Assembly: GCA_002633005.1 (NCBI GenBank) | Contig: NMRA01000024.1 | Span: 1,145,903-1,209,902, forward strand | Direction: 5' to 3' | Length of the DNA stretch: 64,000 bases | From: Phoronis australis | Taxonomy: Eukaryota > Phoronida > Phoronidae | Shown here: one piece after another, positions 21,401 to 34,039 of the stretch | Layout of the letters: each line of letters starts with the position of its first letter | How positions within the stretch are numbered: the stretch's first letter is position 1 | Program-made: the position numbers and the translations under genes | The notes under the pieces: model-generated | What the model saw: the letters and a program-made list of their open reading frames with translations, nothing else | The model's database searches: none | What the model was told of the DNA's origin: nothing

Positions 21401-24400
21401 AAGTAGAGGGCATGTAAATGTAAAGTCATAGCCTTGGCAGATATAAAAATATCAGCAATTTTTTGCATAAAACTGTGCTTTCTCATTTAAGCTAATCAAT
21501 GCATAGTTAGCCAACACTTTGTCTGTTTTTGCAAATGATAAATGCTCAACAAAACTGAATTTGTGGCTAAAAGTTGACACTGAGTGAGCTTTTAAGGAGA
21601 AATTTTCTGAATGAATGCTCCACTACGAGGACACTTGACACCAGAAGTTGTAACACCAAATAAACACGCATGGGAATCTGGCAAACAATTCCGAACAAAT
21701 GCCCATGGGCATTTCATCGGGTCAGCTTATCTACGGAAAATCCCAGTACAAGTTCATAGTGAAACATAGGTGATGCTGAACGTTGTCTGACTAATACATT
21801 AATGCCATCTAGTAATTATGCTTATTTCATGTTATCCCATTATCAGAAAGTGTATAAAATAAAATAAAATCTGAGCTATATACACCCTTGGGAAGTTTGT
21901 AAAACCTGCACACTTTGAAGGTTTGAAGCAAACCTATATTACGTCTTAAAAAGCAAATAGTATAAGAAGGATATTGCCCCAGTGCACTTTTTAAACTTGA
22001 TAAAAAATATAGAGTTTGTCTTCTGGCCTCTAATCTAGGGTACATTTACGAGCAAAAAAGACGCTGCTGTTATGATTCCCGGATGTCTAGCAGATATGCT
22101 GAAAACTGGCCGACTAGTTGTTGGCAAATAAAATACAACAACCATCGTACAAAAGTAACCCAACGCTTCCAAGCTGATTTCCACATTCAAATACTGTCCA
22201 AAACCAAGCTATGTATAAGGACGTATTAAAAAACACAATGTTTCTCCAACAATTCCAAAGATTTTTGAGGTCCACGAAGATTGATTGGACAAACTGACGG
22301 TTCCATTCCAATTTATCGTCTCACCATCAATGTTATCAATCAGCACCTTCATGCACGCCTCATCCAGCCGCGGAACCTCGGTGAGACCAGCTGACCTCTT
22401 GCCAGAGTAGACTTGGGTCCGCGAGTACTTTTTGGCACCTATTAACGAGTCCAGGTCACCAGAGTCGACACCTGTTGGGTAAATGAGATAAAATAAGACA
22501 CGATTTACCAAGTCAAAAACAAAACATTTTGGTGCCGTTCTGACCACAGTGTATCCATAAAAAACTGCCAACTTGCTTTATTTTGCATCTCGATTTTTGT
22601 GACCATCCCAAAGTTGGATCAAAAGGCTAAGTGCCACATACACTACGAGAAACACTCGAACAAGTTACTCCTGGAACAAGTTGTCACTTTATTTATTAGT
22701 AGTGTAGATGCTACTTGACACATGTGAGGTTAAAGGTAACCTGCTCTGGGGTAACTTGCCCCAGCAAAAGCGATAGCGCAGACGTAAGCCTGAAGACAAA
22801 GCAGATACCAGCTGTTCCTCAGTTACACCCGCAGGGTTGTCTATTAATTTATGCCCCATATCTGTCGCAAGGTGTAGGCTGTGTGGTGTGAATGCTAGGC
22901 TGAACGGGTGCAATTTGCTCCAGGTTAACTCAGTATGGAGACGATTTTAGACACTCTCTAATGCGTGAAATGGGATGTCCCACGAAGCTAGTCATATTTC
23001 CCAAACAGCGCTAAATATAGTACCTTAAGTGTGGGCTAAACAGATTGTTACTATATAAAACAAAACATACTTAAAGGGTCATTGCCTTCCTTGCTATGAC
23101 CTAAACAAGAAAATAATGAGCAATCAAATAAACTGGGCTGTGTTCTGTGGAAGCAAAAAAATTTGCGAGAACTGACACTGTAATCACGTTCTTTGCTTGT
23201 AATACAAGGCGATGTCGTACGAAGATTCTTGCATCTACGGCACACTGTCCTGATTTCAAACTATTCCGTGCCATGACAGCACTTGCTTGATGTCATGAAA
23301 AGGCACTGAGAAATCAAATGCATTCATAACGAAATGGCTCAATTTCAAAAGGGTTAACCAACCCCTTGAATAATCTGCACTGGTATAGAAATAATTTTGA
23401 ATTACAATGAGAAAAAGTTTGAGACATGTCACGTGTTGCAGAGTAGCCTGTGTATGGGAAACATTCCCTTCATACGTCTCTATACTGCAAGATGTGACAT
23501 CTCTTTGTACCTAAGAACCATGCAGGAGATAGCCTGTGTAGAATTGTTTAGCTTCGAGCCTATCACATGCTTACACACACTGCTCAATATCATAAAATCC
23601 CGCGTTCTATTTCAGAGACGAAATGAAAAAATTACACCAGCCTTGCTCATTACATCAAAAACCAAAAGGCAATTGTAAAACAACAAAAACTCCAGCTTTA
23701 AATTTTTGCTAATCCTTACCAGGTTTCTTCCTAGGACTTTCCACCACTGGCATCCTGAGAGGTTTGTAGTGAGGTTGAATTTCTGGCAGGGTCTGCAAGA
23801 TGTCTGTATGTGTCATCTTTGCCTGAAAACACGTCAGATCAAACCATGAAAAGGTAGGCAACAAGTTGACACATCAGCACAATTGGCAGCAGGTATTCCA
23901 TCTGATTCGCTGTAACCAATATCAACTCTTAAAAAATATTCCAAAAGACAAATGTTTGCAGTCACTATAGTCAACAATAAAGCAAATAACTCAACTGTTA
24001 TTCTAGGCTATTTTGTATCTGCCTTACAGAAAACAAGGCCCACAACGAAATACAAACTGGGTAGCAACATTGCTCTTTTAATACATTCTATTCTCTTAAT
24101 GAAACCCTGTCGTTTACAGTGGTTGTAATCGTTCAATCTCAAGATGCCAACAGTGATAGAATAGAGACCTAACAACCCCACAGCATGTCATACAAATGAT
24201 CATGAAGAATACATAACGAAATACAAACAGAAAGAAAATGCTGCATTTTTATCAAAGCCTCTAAAAGACGTGCAAATTACGAAACCATGTAACCTATGCC
24301 ACACCAATAAGATCTCTAGCCGCAGACCCGATTCCAGCATTTTCCACTGTCTTTTTCTGCTCTCAAATATCAAATTCTCTTTTGTAAGGAGAGCACTTGG

Positions 24401-27400
24401 ATAACATCTTAGAGTTTACATAAAACAAAATGATTGTGCTGTAAGAAATTATTGTACTCAAGGTGTTGTCATATAACGCAAGGACATCTATTGTCATAAT
24501 TTTACATCACCTGTTTAACTGGTGGCAGTGGAACTTCGAAAGATGCTGCAGATCGTTTCCTTTTGTCGTTATACTTGTCACTGTGTCTGTCACGCTGTCT
24601 GTCATTCTTCCTGCCATCAGCATGTTTGTTCTTAGCAGATTTCGAATGCCCATCTTCTCGCTTTCTAGAAGAATTTGAATTGTGAGATTTGTGGGCAGAC
24701 TTCTCGTCATCTCTGTTCTTTGAATCAGCAATGGACCTTTGACTGTGAGATTTTTGTGATGATTTCTCGTGGCCCTTATCCTTTGAGCCACTGATGGAGC
24801 TATGCTTGTGTGATTTATGAGGTTGGGTCTCATGGTCCTTGTGCTTTGAGCTTGCTCCAGACCTGTGGCAATTAGTTTTGTGTGAAAATCGCTGGTGGTC
24901 CCCGTTTTTCTCAGAACTGTGAGAATTCCGACTGGATGCAGTGTCAGAAAAGCTATCAAACAGATTTGATCCTGACAAAGACTTGCTAGCACTTTTGGAT
25001 TCTTTCACAATATTACAAGCCAACTTCTGTACCTTTCTCTTTTTAGACAACACCACGGCATCATAATTTAGCATGTCACCAAAGGAGGCGCCACTGTTCT
25101 CAGTCTCAGCACTATCCTCTACTGATGCTTCAGATACTAGCAATGGCTTACACGTCCTCACAGGAGATAGACCGTCTCGAGGAGGGCTTCTACTGAAATT
25201 CTCTGACATATCTAAACTTCGTTTCTCCACACCACTGGGACTAAGACCGTAATTCTCCCGCATTTTGCTTTTAGCTCTTGAGGGTTTGCCGGTGTTCAAC
25301 TCAATATCTGATCTAGAATGTTTGTGATGTTTGACCTTTGACCTACTTCTTTCCTCACGCCAACCATCTGAGTCACTCTGAACGAATCCCTTAGAGTCAG
25401 TATCTTTATGAATACTGTCGACTTTTTCATCACCAATACTGTTTTTAGACATATATTCCGATTTATGGATGCCACTTCCATGTTTTGAATCGCCATACGA
25501 TACTCCCAAGTTTGATGATTTCTTTTTCTCTTTCACTACCTCTTGGCTCTGATGAGTAGACTTTTCCTTTTGTCCTCCTTGTGCGTTAGGCTTACTTGCT
25601 AAAGAATCGGAGACCAGCTGTTTCCATTTTGCCACGAGAGAGCGTGCCTTTTCACCCAAAACTCCATCACATTTACGAAACGTGTTCACTACTTTCCCAA
25701 TGCTAGTCGTCTAAAAGAGACAGAAATAATCCAACTATGACAAGCGTAAAAACTAGCGTGAAACGTAGTTAAATTTTACAAAAATTCAGACCCCAATGTC
25801 TTACAAGCCACGGCTTAGAAGCAACATTCATTGTCAAAAATATATAGATGCAAACGTCTTGACACTGGATCCCAAAAATACATACCAAATTAGATACAAA
25901 TGGCTACAGACAACTTGATGATATATGCAATTGCATTCTTATCATCACCTTAAAAGTTGACAACAGGAGAGTAAAGGCAATTGGCTCACATGATCTTATC
26001 CAACATTTTATTCCGCCTAATAATAAATCTCTAGAGAGGGCTGACCACCTCAGAGGTTGCCTTACAAGCTGGTATTTACGGTACCTCGGTAACGTTTTTC
26101 GATCAATGATTCATCTGGTACATTCTTGTCAAACTAGATATGACAGATTTACCATTTCTTCTAATTTCATTGTCAACATGTTCATAAAATATTGTTCATG
26201 TGGCTATAAACCTGAGCTCTGTACAAAAACCAAACATTTCATTTCATTTCAACTACTAGTACCATACTTACCACTACAAAATTGGTCTCGCCTTGTATAT
26301 TATAACTCTGATGAGAAGTGATTTCTGGGTCTCCAAAGAACCGAGAGTGCACCATTCATTGAGACCACGCTCGGCGCATAAAATGACACAGTGACAAGCC
26401 AACTTGTACGGCCTGATGTCAAACAATAATGATACTTCAGTTCTCCCCAAACCGTGAAATCTCCATTCTTATTAAGAAACAAATCGAAACCGATTTAATA
26501 ACAGTGCTAAGTGACTTAAATCAAAAGTTGGGTTTTGTGATAAAAGGCAGGTTTATAGCCATTTTAAGTAAACATTATACGTCCATTCGTACTTTGTCCA
26601 CAACCAAAGCGTTAGTATTCCTCCAAAGTTTTATTACTCAAATTTTTCTAATTTTCAAAGACTTGCTGAAAATGCTCAACATTTTACCAAATGGTTTTGT
26701 TGACATCTGTGCCATTTACAGTTGAAACTGCCTCCACAGGCATTGTTATAAAATTTTCATCCATTTTCAGTTAAAATTGTACTTTTATTAGCTCGTTTTT
26801 GAAAAATAAGCAACCGTCAAGTAATACAATAATTTTGTGATTGCAAACATTTTCACAGATACACATTTAATTCTTATTATTATCATGAGGTTCAGTTATG
26901 AGTTCCACAGTAGCATTCAAATTGGTCCCCTGGCCAGGATCTTGGTCCATTTGTCACCCCATGCCGTTGCCAACTTGGCTTTTAGTGTTAGAAAAAATGG
27001 CCTTTTATGGTGATGTCCACCAGCAGTTACCATGACCATGTTTACAAATTTCTATTATGTTTTACAATAAAGATATGCATAAGAGACAATGGCAACTATG
27101 ACCCAAAAATCAATGCTTGTTTTGAGTTTGATTGACAGCATGGTTGGGTAACATGCTAATGTAATTACTGAAAATGGGTCACTTTATTTATTGCCAAACC
27201 TTCTAGTGAACAACTGAGATCATAATCAACTGCGCTCCACAATCACTTTGGTCACCACTTTGGATTTACTTCACAAATTTCTAACCAAAATTGTGCTCAC
27301 ATTTTGTCCCGCTCAATTGACGGAATGAGCAACTGGGACGCAAAATTTCCGTGTAGCTTTCCTAGAATTTTTATGCGAATTGCATACAATGCAGAAATGT

Positions 27401-30031
27401 GACACTTAAAATTAAACTTTATTTCATTCTAAATAGCTGCAATATCGTCCAGTAAAGGTTTGGTATAGTCTGTCAAAATAAAGTCATCCCTCTCTCCCCG
27501 TCACATCACGCCAATCACAGACAGACACAGCCAGATTCTGCTATTTGATTATCTACTCTTGATGAAACCCTCACAAACATTTACATAGATTATACAACTC
27601 ACGTATAATCTTCCGAAAATTTCCAATGCCCTTTCTAAAGCAAGGGACTCAATTCAAAATCTCAACAAATTAGGCCAAATGAAATTCCACTTGTCAAGCC
27701 TGTTAAAATGCACAATTCTCCACTTACTCAGAAAACGGTAATTGCAAAAACTGTGACTTTTCAAGACCGATTACCTAGCTGTTAACAATGGGAGCTTTAC
27801 CAAATATCGTTTTATGACGTCTAAACAGTGGAAGCCAAGCTAAATTGTGTGTAATTATAGACTATAATTTTTAATCTTTGTTTCTGTGTCATATAGTGCA
27901 CTAAACAGGTCATGAATTACCTTGTTGTAACCTTACCTGTAAATGGTCCACTGATATATCCAACTTGTCAAGCTTACGCAGAGCGTGCAGTATCTGAAAC
28001 ACATATTTTGCTGAATTAAATCGATTCATTGTCTATGTTGTGACATTCAATTTGTTAGCTGAATAGTTCTTAAAGTCTCTTGCAGCGCAATTGGTTGAAA
28101 ACCACTGTTTTGGTAGAGGGTTACAAACGTTTATTTTTCAGAAGTGATTTTGCTTCAACAAAAAGTCTTCACGGGCCTCTTTTGGAAAAGTGGTATGGCT
28201 CTTTCAGAAGCTCATAGAGCCGGCCTCAATGCCTTCACTCAGCAGTGGGTTTTAAAAGTGAACTAATTAAAACCTTAATGTGCGAGCCCAAATCAGGTTG
28301 AAATTTTGGACCGATTTTCAGCAAAAGTCGTATATACCGATAATTCAGAGGTGGTTGGTCATGTGGCAGCAGAATATAGCTGCATGTTTTTGGGCTTTTT
28401 GGTTTAAGGTGGAATGGTTACCTGTGTTGAAATGCGGAGTCGAAAAAACACCAGTCATGAATTTGAAATACTAGCCAGATTTAACTTTAACGGCAGTTTG
28501 GCTTAATGAGAGCAGTCCGGTGACGCCTCGGAAGACCTTAACTATTTCAACGATCATTTTAAAGACTCACATTGTGAAAATTATGACATCGTGGCCTATT
28601 TTCCATATACATTTGTCCCATGTCAGGCATAAAAAGCCATTGATGACTGCTAAATTGATTGATTTGACTTCGGCTTCACAAAATTAGTGCCATGTGAAAC
28701 TTCAAAGCATGCCATGTTTTAGTGAATATTAACAACAGCTCTGAATGAAAACTATATACACAAGCACTTTTTAAACTCGGTGTAAACTTGAAATATTAGC
28801 AAACATCAGACATAATATTTTTTAGCATTGCCAAAATTGAGAGCCTGATAATGATGTTGACTTTTGAACAGTGGTCAGGTATATAGTACCCGTCATTTAG
28901 CGGATGAAACTGGTTCTCTACATCAGGGACAACTATGTCAAACCAGCATCAACTTTTGTTTCTGGTGAGCAAAGCAGGTGGAGTTGATATTTTCCGTACT
29001 TACTTAGTCCCAGAGAATTTTTTATTCACATTGAATCATATTATTCATAATGTTTTGACAAACTGCAGGAAAATTCCATTCTATAAAATCCTAGAGTTTA
29101 TTTTTCACTCAAATCACAGGTGTGGATTGTTGAACATGTCATTATTAACTAAGTATTTTGTCGCCTTGCGTAGTAGCCTAGTATAATGCATGGCATGGCA
29201 CAAATGATGCTGTTTGCTAGTTCCCTGTGTGCCACTAGGTGGTCAGTAGCCTGCACACAGGTATCACTTAATTTTCCTCGGGAAATTTTTTTACACCGAT
29301 GTTTCTGATTGGGTAGTCGAATTCTCAACAGGCAACGCTTTATGCAAACAAACTGGCATAACTGATGGACTGAAGTGTAAAAGTGGTCTGCTGTGCAGAC
29401 AAATCGGCGCTTAAAATTTATGTTCAGGAAATGTGAATCCTAAAAATTGTGATTGAGACTTTTCTGAGTGCATCTTTTTACTGTCGATGACTTTAGTTTA
29501 CGATATTGTCCTGTATTCATACAGTATGAATAACACACCGGTTAAATCGGCCAGAGTGTTTATTGTGCATGTATTTGCTTCAAGCACGCGGCTATTAAAC
29601 ATCACTGCAGAAACCAAACAGTTGCTGCGACGAGCCACTTGCACGACAAGGTTACAAATTGTTCACAGTCCACCATTTTTTCACGGTGTTGTAAAGCTAA
29701 CCAATGACTGCTGAGGTTACATCAACCAATGCTAAAACGCATACCACTGCGTGATACCTGCGTGCTGGCTAGGCAAGCAGGGTACCCGCGAGATCAATGA
29801 TTAGCTGCCGTGGGAACGACAGGACTCTTCACTTACTGTAGCGAACCGGTATTTCACGACAGCACCACGCTTTGTATACGACAGGGATGTCCCTTTGACT
29901 TAGTTATTACAGTATAACAATATGCGTAAACACATATATTCCACATAAGCATATTTTAGACACAAAACCTTTTCACTTTCTCCATTTGCATTAAGATACG
30001 TCTTCAACTTCAACACTCGTTCTTCAACCAT
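18442..30031 (-). CDS. ELOA: Elongin A, transcription elongation factor and BC-box protein
   Basis: Elongin A binds elongins B and C to suppress RNA polymerase II pausing, and with CUL5 can form a ubiquitin ligase for stalled polymerase; it is nuclear. Exons on the minus strand: 30031-29969, 27993-27937, 25710-24511, 23822-23720, 22471-22325, 20956-20859, 20444-20343, 20048-19970, 19530-19330, 18506-18442. Phases agree and give 704 aa (human about 772-798). Residues 1-85 are a TFIIS N-terminal (LW-type) domain ([40 protein letters not shown]-like end). Residues 86-440, in one 1200-nt exon, are Ser/Lys/His/Asp-rich with 21-residue repeats. The BC box is LDEACMKVL (L510, C514); the residue before the Leu is Arg, where S/T/P is usual. 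Then come [48 protein letters not shown] and a C-terminal [19 protein letters not shown], all closely matching vertebrate ELOA. The donor after exon 1 (GTTTTG) is weak. Confidence 0.95.
21312..21752. mobile_element. CCCATGGGC-type MITE, nearly full length
   Basis: The left end has GATTTTCCATTGATAGGC and CCCATGGGCATGTATTC. The right end has GCCCATGGGCATTTCATCGG and TTATCTACGGAAAATCCCAG, its inverse complement with differences. ACACCAAATAAA occurs near both ends. Related ends lie at 961-1025 and 37473-37545. It lies in an ELOA intron. Confidence 0.6.
24620..24880 (-). repeat. 63-bp coding repeat within ELOA exon 3
   Basis: Three clear and one decayed tandem 21-residue units, with the pattern S-K-(D/N/H)-(K/R)-x-(H/D)-E followed by K-S-H. 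The DNA period is 63 bp, so changes in copy number would keep the frame. The units fall in the low-complexity linker between the TFIIS-like and elongin-C-binding parts. Confidence 0.8.
29225..29335 (+). repeat. Repeat upstream-flank copy 1 (partner at 30113)
   Basis: GTATCACTTAATTTTCCTCG, TTTTTTTACACCG and GTTTCTGATTGG, with TTCTCAACAGGC after them, are shared in order and orientation with 30113-30265. The two copies lie either side of ELOA exon 1. Confidence 0.7.
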
Positions 30032-30112
30032 TTTTATGTCAAAGTGCCATCTGTTGGATGTCAACACGTAAGCTTAGTCTCTAACCCAGACTCTCTCAGC
30101 ATAAAACTCGCT

Positions 30113-30290
30113 GGTTTCCTGCGTGCCGCTAGGTGGGGCGGTAACCGCGCCAGCACGCAGGTATCACCCAGAGACCGTAGAGCGTCTTTGGTATCACTTA
30201 ATTTTCCTCGGTAAATTTTTTTACACCGGCGTTTCTGATTGGCTAGTCAAATTCTCAACAGGCTGGCTGGGCTAAGCACGCGGGGAACCA
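30113..30290 (+). repeat. Repeat copy 2 (partner at 29225)
   Basis: Shares GTGCC(A/G)CTAGGTGG, GTATCACTTAATTTTCCTCG and TTCTCAACAGGC with 29225-29335, with an insertion of about 40 bp near 30165. It sits within 260 bp upstream of the ELOA start codon, so it may lie in the promoter. Confidence 0.65.
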
Positions 30291-30496
30291 GCGAGAGCAT
30301 AAAACAGTCTGGTGTCCATCTCTGACACGTGATCCTTTGCTGTTGGCTGACCAACGACGAAGTCAACGGGTGCATCTTACTAATCAGTTGAACATAAAAG
30401 TATGGTTCTTTACAACCTCATGTGGTGTGAAGTGGTAGTCCTGAGACCGAGGGACCCAACATTTATCATTTCAAATGATATCTGCGCTGGACCCCC

Positions 30497-30543
30497 AAAC
30501 ACACACACACATGCACGCACGCACGCACGCACGCACACACACA
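30497..30543 (+). repeat. (CA)n/(CACG)n microsatellite
   Basis: CA dinucleotides, then about six GCAC tetranucleotides, then CA again. The His/Ala/Arg-rich frame across it is not coding. Confidence 0.9.
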
Positions 30544-31769
30544 ATAGTTCAAGCTACGATTGAGTGCAACATACTAAAGTCAATGCCAATTTTTTCGCAG
30601 AACACTTGCCAAAAGGAAATTATGCTTCAGTATGAGACTAGAACTGAGTTCCGAATAAAGATTATCAGACCTTGCACTCAATTGCTGTATGAAAACGGTC
30701 ATTCTTGTATACAAGATCGAGTTCTGGTACTAGGTAAAAATCGAGAACTTAGTGATTTGTCGTATTGCGTACATGGGAGCAGGGGAATCACTGAGCTAAG
30801 ATTGTCTAGAGGCTCTTCCGGCAGCCACGGGTGAGGGCGGTCAGAACGGGATTCCCAAAAATTCCTTGGCTTACAACCGGGTAGGCATAAACTGTGGCAC
30901 GATAATATCTGACAGATCCGTACCACAAATATTCTGTTTCCCATCCCCCTGCCCTCACTCTCCACTCGCTGATATGGATAGGTAGGGGAGTGGGTAAAAT
31001 ATTTTAGTTTTACATTTTATTGTAGATTTGTTATTATTGGTTTTCGCAATTGAATATTTTATCAGACTGCCGAAATTATTTCGAGTTAGCAAACTCAATT
31101 TTAATGTACGCCTACCCCGAGGAATCAATGGAGAGTTTCGCAATAACAAACTGTCCTGAATTCTTTAGGTTTGAAGTATTTAAAAGAATAACAGTCCAAA
31201 GGGTTGTTAATTAATTTTAATTCAATCAATATTTTGAATAGTTTCTCAAAAATGGTTATCAGATCTCGAAAACAGAAATCGCCAGACAAAAAGTATCTGG
31301 ACCCCTTTTTCGTGCTTTAAGTATTAAAAAGAATAAAATCTAAATGGTTGTTTATTCAATTTTAATTCACTCAACTATTTGCAGGGTTTCTCTACAAAAT
31401 AACTATATCACTTAATAAATCGCCGGACTAAATGGTGCCTTTTTCTTAGACCGTCACCTTCAACAACTGGACCCAGTCGCTTTTCCATGCTTTCCCTCTC
31501 AAACGGTTATTGTCGGCAAGAAAATTGACTTTCGGAGATCCAACTCAGCGTGGATTCTGGAACCAGCAGAATTGGCGATTTACGATAAAATAGTCAACAC
31601 CAAACAGATTTTGTTGTATTATAGCTCTGGTCAAAGCTAATAACTTCAACAAATATATCCCACCCAACAATAATCACAGAAAATACGTTTTACGGCCGTA
31701 AAACCGATACCGTCCACTTAAAACTTGAGGTAATGTTTCATGTTGCCAGATGAGCATTCTAATTTCCAG

Positions 31770-31885
31770 GCGCCGTGCCCTATCAGAAATATGGTCAAGT
31801 ACCCCGCGTGGAAAATGAGTCGCTTTACTACAAGAATGTTATCGCACTTTGGGACGCAAGATTAGACCGTAACAATCAGCTCAAA
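31770..31885 (+). other. Possible orphan coding exon, unknown product
   Basis: Not recognised. TTTCCAG ends at 31769 and CTCAAA|GTATGC follows 31885, bordering an open stretch reading AVPYQKYGQVPRVENESLYY and then KNVIALWDARLDRNNQLK. The composition is protein-like. The frame stays open beyond the donor to 32116, but there it runs into the hairpin element. It may be a relic of a transposon protein or an exon of an unmodelled gene. Confidence 0.25.
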
Positions 31886-31976
31886 GTATGCATATTGTCA
31901 ATCGACGGCAAGCAATGGTTTCTGCGGCTCAGCCTAAAAATGGGAGGGGGGCTCGATCTTTTGAGAACAGTGGACT

Positions 31977-32214
31977 TTTTACTAAGAATTACGGTATACG
32001 TTCAGAGCTCTAAATTTTGCATTCGTCGAATTTTGGTGGTTCCTGCATTTGTAGTGGACTTTTGTCTCGTTTTCTACACTTTTTTCGGAATTCTTGTTTC
32101 TCTGAGGATGATCTGAAAAACGAGACAAAAGTACACCAATAAGGCAAGAACTACCAAAATTCGGCGAATGCATAATTCATAGCTCTGAACGTACTCCGTG
32201 AATCTTAGCAAAAG
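31977..32214. mobile_element. Hairpin MITE, about 97-bp arms
   Basis: The left arm (31977-32073, containing ACGTTCAGAGCTCTAAATTT and GACTTTTGTCTCGTTTT) is the inverse complement of the right arm (32114-32214, with AAACGAGACAAAAGT and TAGCTCTGAACGTACTCCG) apart from scattered mismatches. A spacer of about 40 bp separates them. Confidence 0.85.
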
Positions 32215-33578
32215 GTATACATTCTCAAAAATTCGAACATCCATTTTTTATGCTGGGTGCGCGCATGAAACCTCCGTGGGATGCCCGTCTCCAATGCTGT
32301 CCTGGTTGTCGTCCAATATCTACATGCATGCCTTCAGGAATGGCCTAAAATTAAGTTCAGTAATAAGCACATGTATTTTTATTGACGCATTGCGATTTCT
32401 TAACTCGAGCCAACCGGCGCATTGAAAATTGGGCTGGGGAGTCACATCTCTTTGTCTTGTCGAGGGAATAAGATGCATTATATCCATATTCTAACCCAAT
32501 GCATCTGGTAATACAGCCAAGCTGGTCTACTTTTTACTTTGTGCAATTAAAGTCAATATCAGCGATAGGGATCCAGTGAGCACACCAGGCCCTAGGGATT
32601 CTAAATGTTATCGTCAGCTATAGGGACTCAACGGTTGCGGCGTCGCTTTCGCCTGAATACTGCACCCACATTGGCATCTGACGGCGAAAAATATCGGGAA
32701 CAACTGACATGACCTGGAAATTGTAAAAACGCACGTCCCATGCGAATTAACGTGTTCGGCATGAAACTGCTTGCCATAACCAGTCATAACACGTATTTAG
32801 ATAGCACTGAGAAAAACATCACATCTGAGAGAAGTCTTGTTTTGTCATTCAGTCATGCTTAGCTGGCTGGTCACCAGGTGTTGCCCAAAATCGAATTGGA
32901 AAAGAGTAGGAATAAACACAAGTTCCGTAAATTAACCAATAGATTCGAGTCTCCGTGGCCAGGTCAATTGATATATAGACAAATGATTCTTGCAGTTAAT
33001 CTCGATGGTTCCCTGAGTGTCCGCTTGGGAACCAGCGAGGCAGTTACATTACCGGTTTGAAAAAAGTCTCGTTACCAATTAACCACCTGCTGTTGACTGA
33101 AAAGTCTCGCTGCTCGCTGTATGTGTGTTTTGTTGATATATCGTGTTATCATATGACGGTCCAGCATGTCAAAGTTTTCTTCTGATTGGTACAATGGATT
33201 TTTATTATGTCTATAAGTTGTGAAAGAAAATTGATGATTCTTCAGTGAACCTAGGACCAATTACTCCAAGAGTGAACTAAGACTCTATGCCTTCACATTT
33301 GATGTCGGTCACTAGTGTTTTGCCTTTTTAAACTGTCACGCCACTGTGACTTAATTAATTTCTTACTCCATGTCGATCAGAGAGGGCACTGAAGAAATAT
33401 TTTTTATACCTTAAACATTAGTTGTCCTCTTGAATTTAAAATTCTGAATTAATTTGCTTTAAAAATTTGTGCATAAGTCTGACTAGGGTGCTTTTTCGAA
33501 GTACATAAAACACGACTCTACGGTAACAAAAAGCGGCTTGAAAAATCGCCGTTCCGCAAGGAGTTTACAGTACTATTA

Positions 33579-33838
33579 CAGAGGCGGATCTACAGGGGGT
33601 GGGAGGGGGGGATTCAGGGGGCTCAACCCTCCCCCTCGGGACAGGATCAAAAATAAAAACTGAAAAAATTTCGCCAGAAAAAAAAACGAAATCAGCTACT
33701 AAAAACCACAACAAATCTTACACAGCGGGAGGGGGCAAACCCCCTCCCGACCTTCCTTCCGCTCGGTGCTATGAGCCTCGGATTCGCTCGAATCCTAAAC
33801 TCCCCTCACTGAAAACCAATACGGTAGATCTGCCACTG
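33579..33838 (+). mobile_element. Intact CAGTGGCGGATC-type MITE
   Basis: The ends are CAGAGGCGGATCTACAG and GTAGATCTGCCACTG, inverted repeats of about 15 bp. The interior has a G-run block and a C-run block that also pair. TATTA flanks both sides (33574-33578 and 33839-33843), a probable 5-bp target duplication. Two decayed relatives lie at 220-365 and 1725-1880. The open frame across it is not a gene. Confidence 0.75.
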
Positions 33839-34039
33839 TATTATAGGCCTACTGCACTCCTTGATTTTCGAATGAGCTTAATCAGGGTCATCATACTATC
33901 TATGGGGTCACTGTCCTAGGTATGCAAATAACGACACTCCAGCGTCACCTTTCGGTAAGCTACTGGCCTAAAAACTAAAAAACTACGAGGAGAAGACTGA
34001 GGAGTGCTCACCTGTTCACTAGAAAACTAATTGCTTAAA

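Larger units (their letters stand above)
30032..34039. other. Divergent intergenic region, ELOA to ADI1
   Basis: About 4 kb between the two start codons. It holds a repeat next to ELOA, a CA/CACG microsatellite, an unassigned coding-like stretch (31440-31890), a hairpin element (31977-32214) and an intact MITE (33579-33838). No TATA box recognised. Confidence 0.6.

Noticed and set aside
30600-30760. Possible exon after TTTTTTCGCAG with a frame containing EFRIKIIRP
   Set aside because: The acceptor is fair and the donor weak, and no neighbouring exon or family supports it; too uncertain to list.
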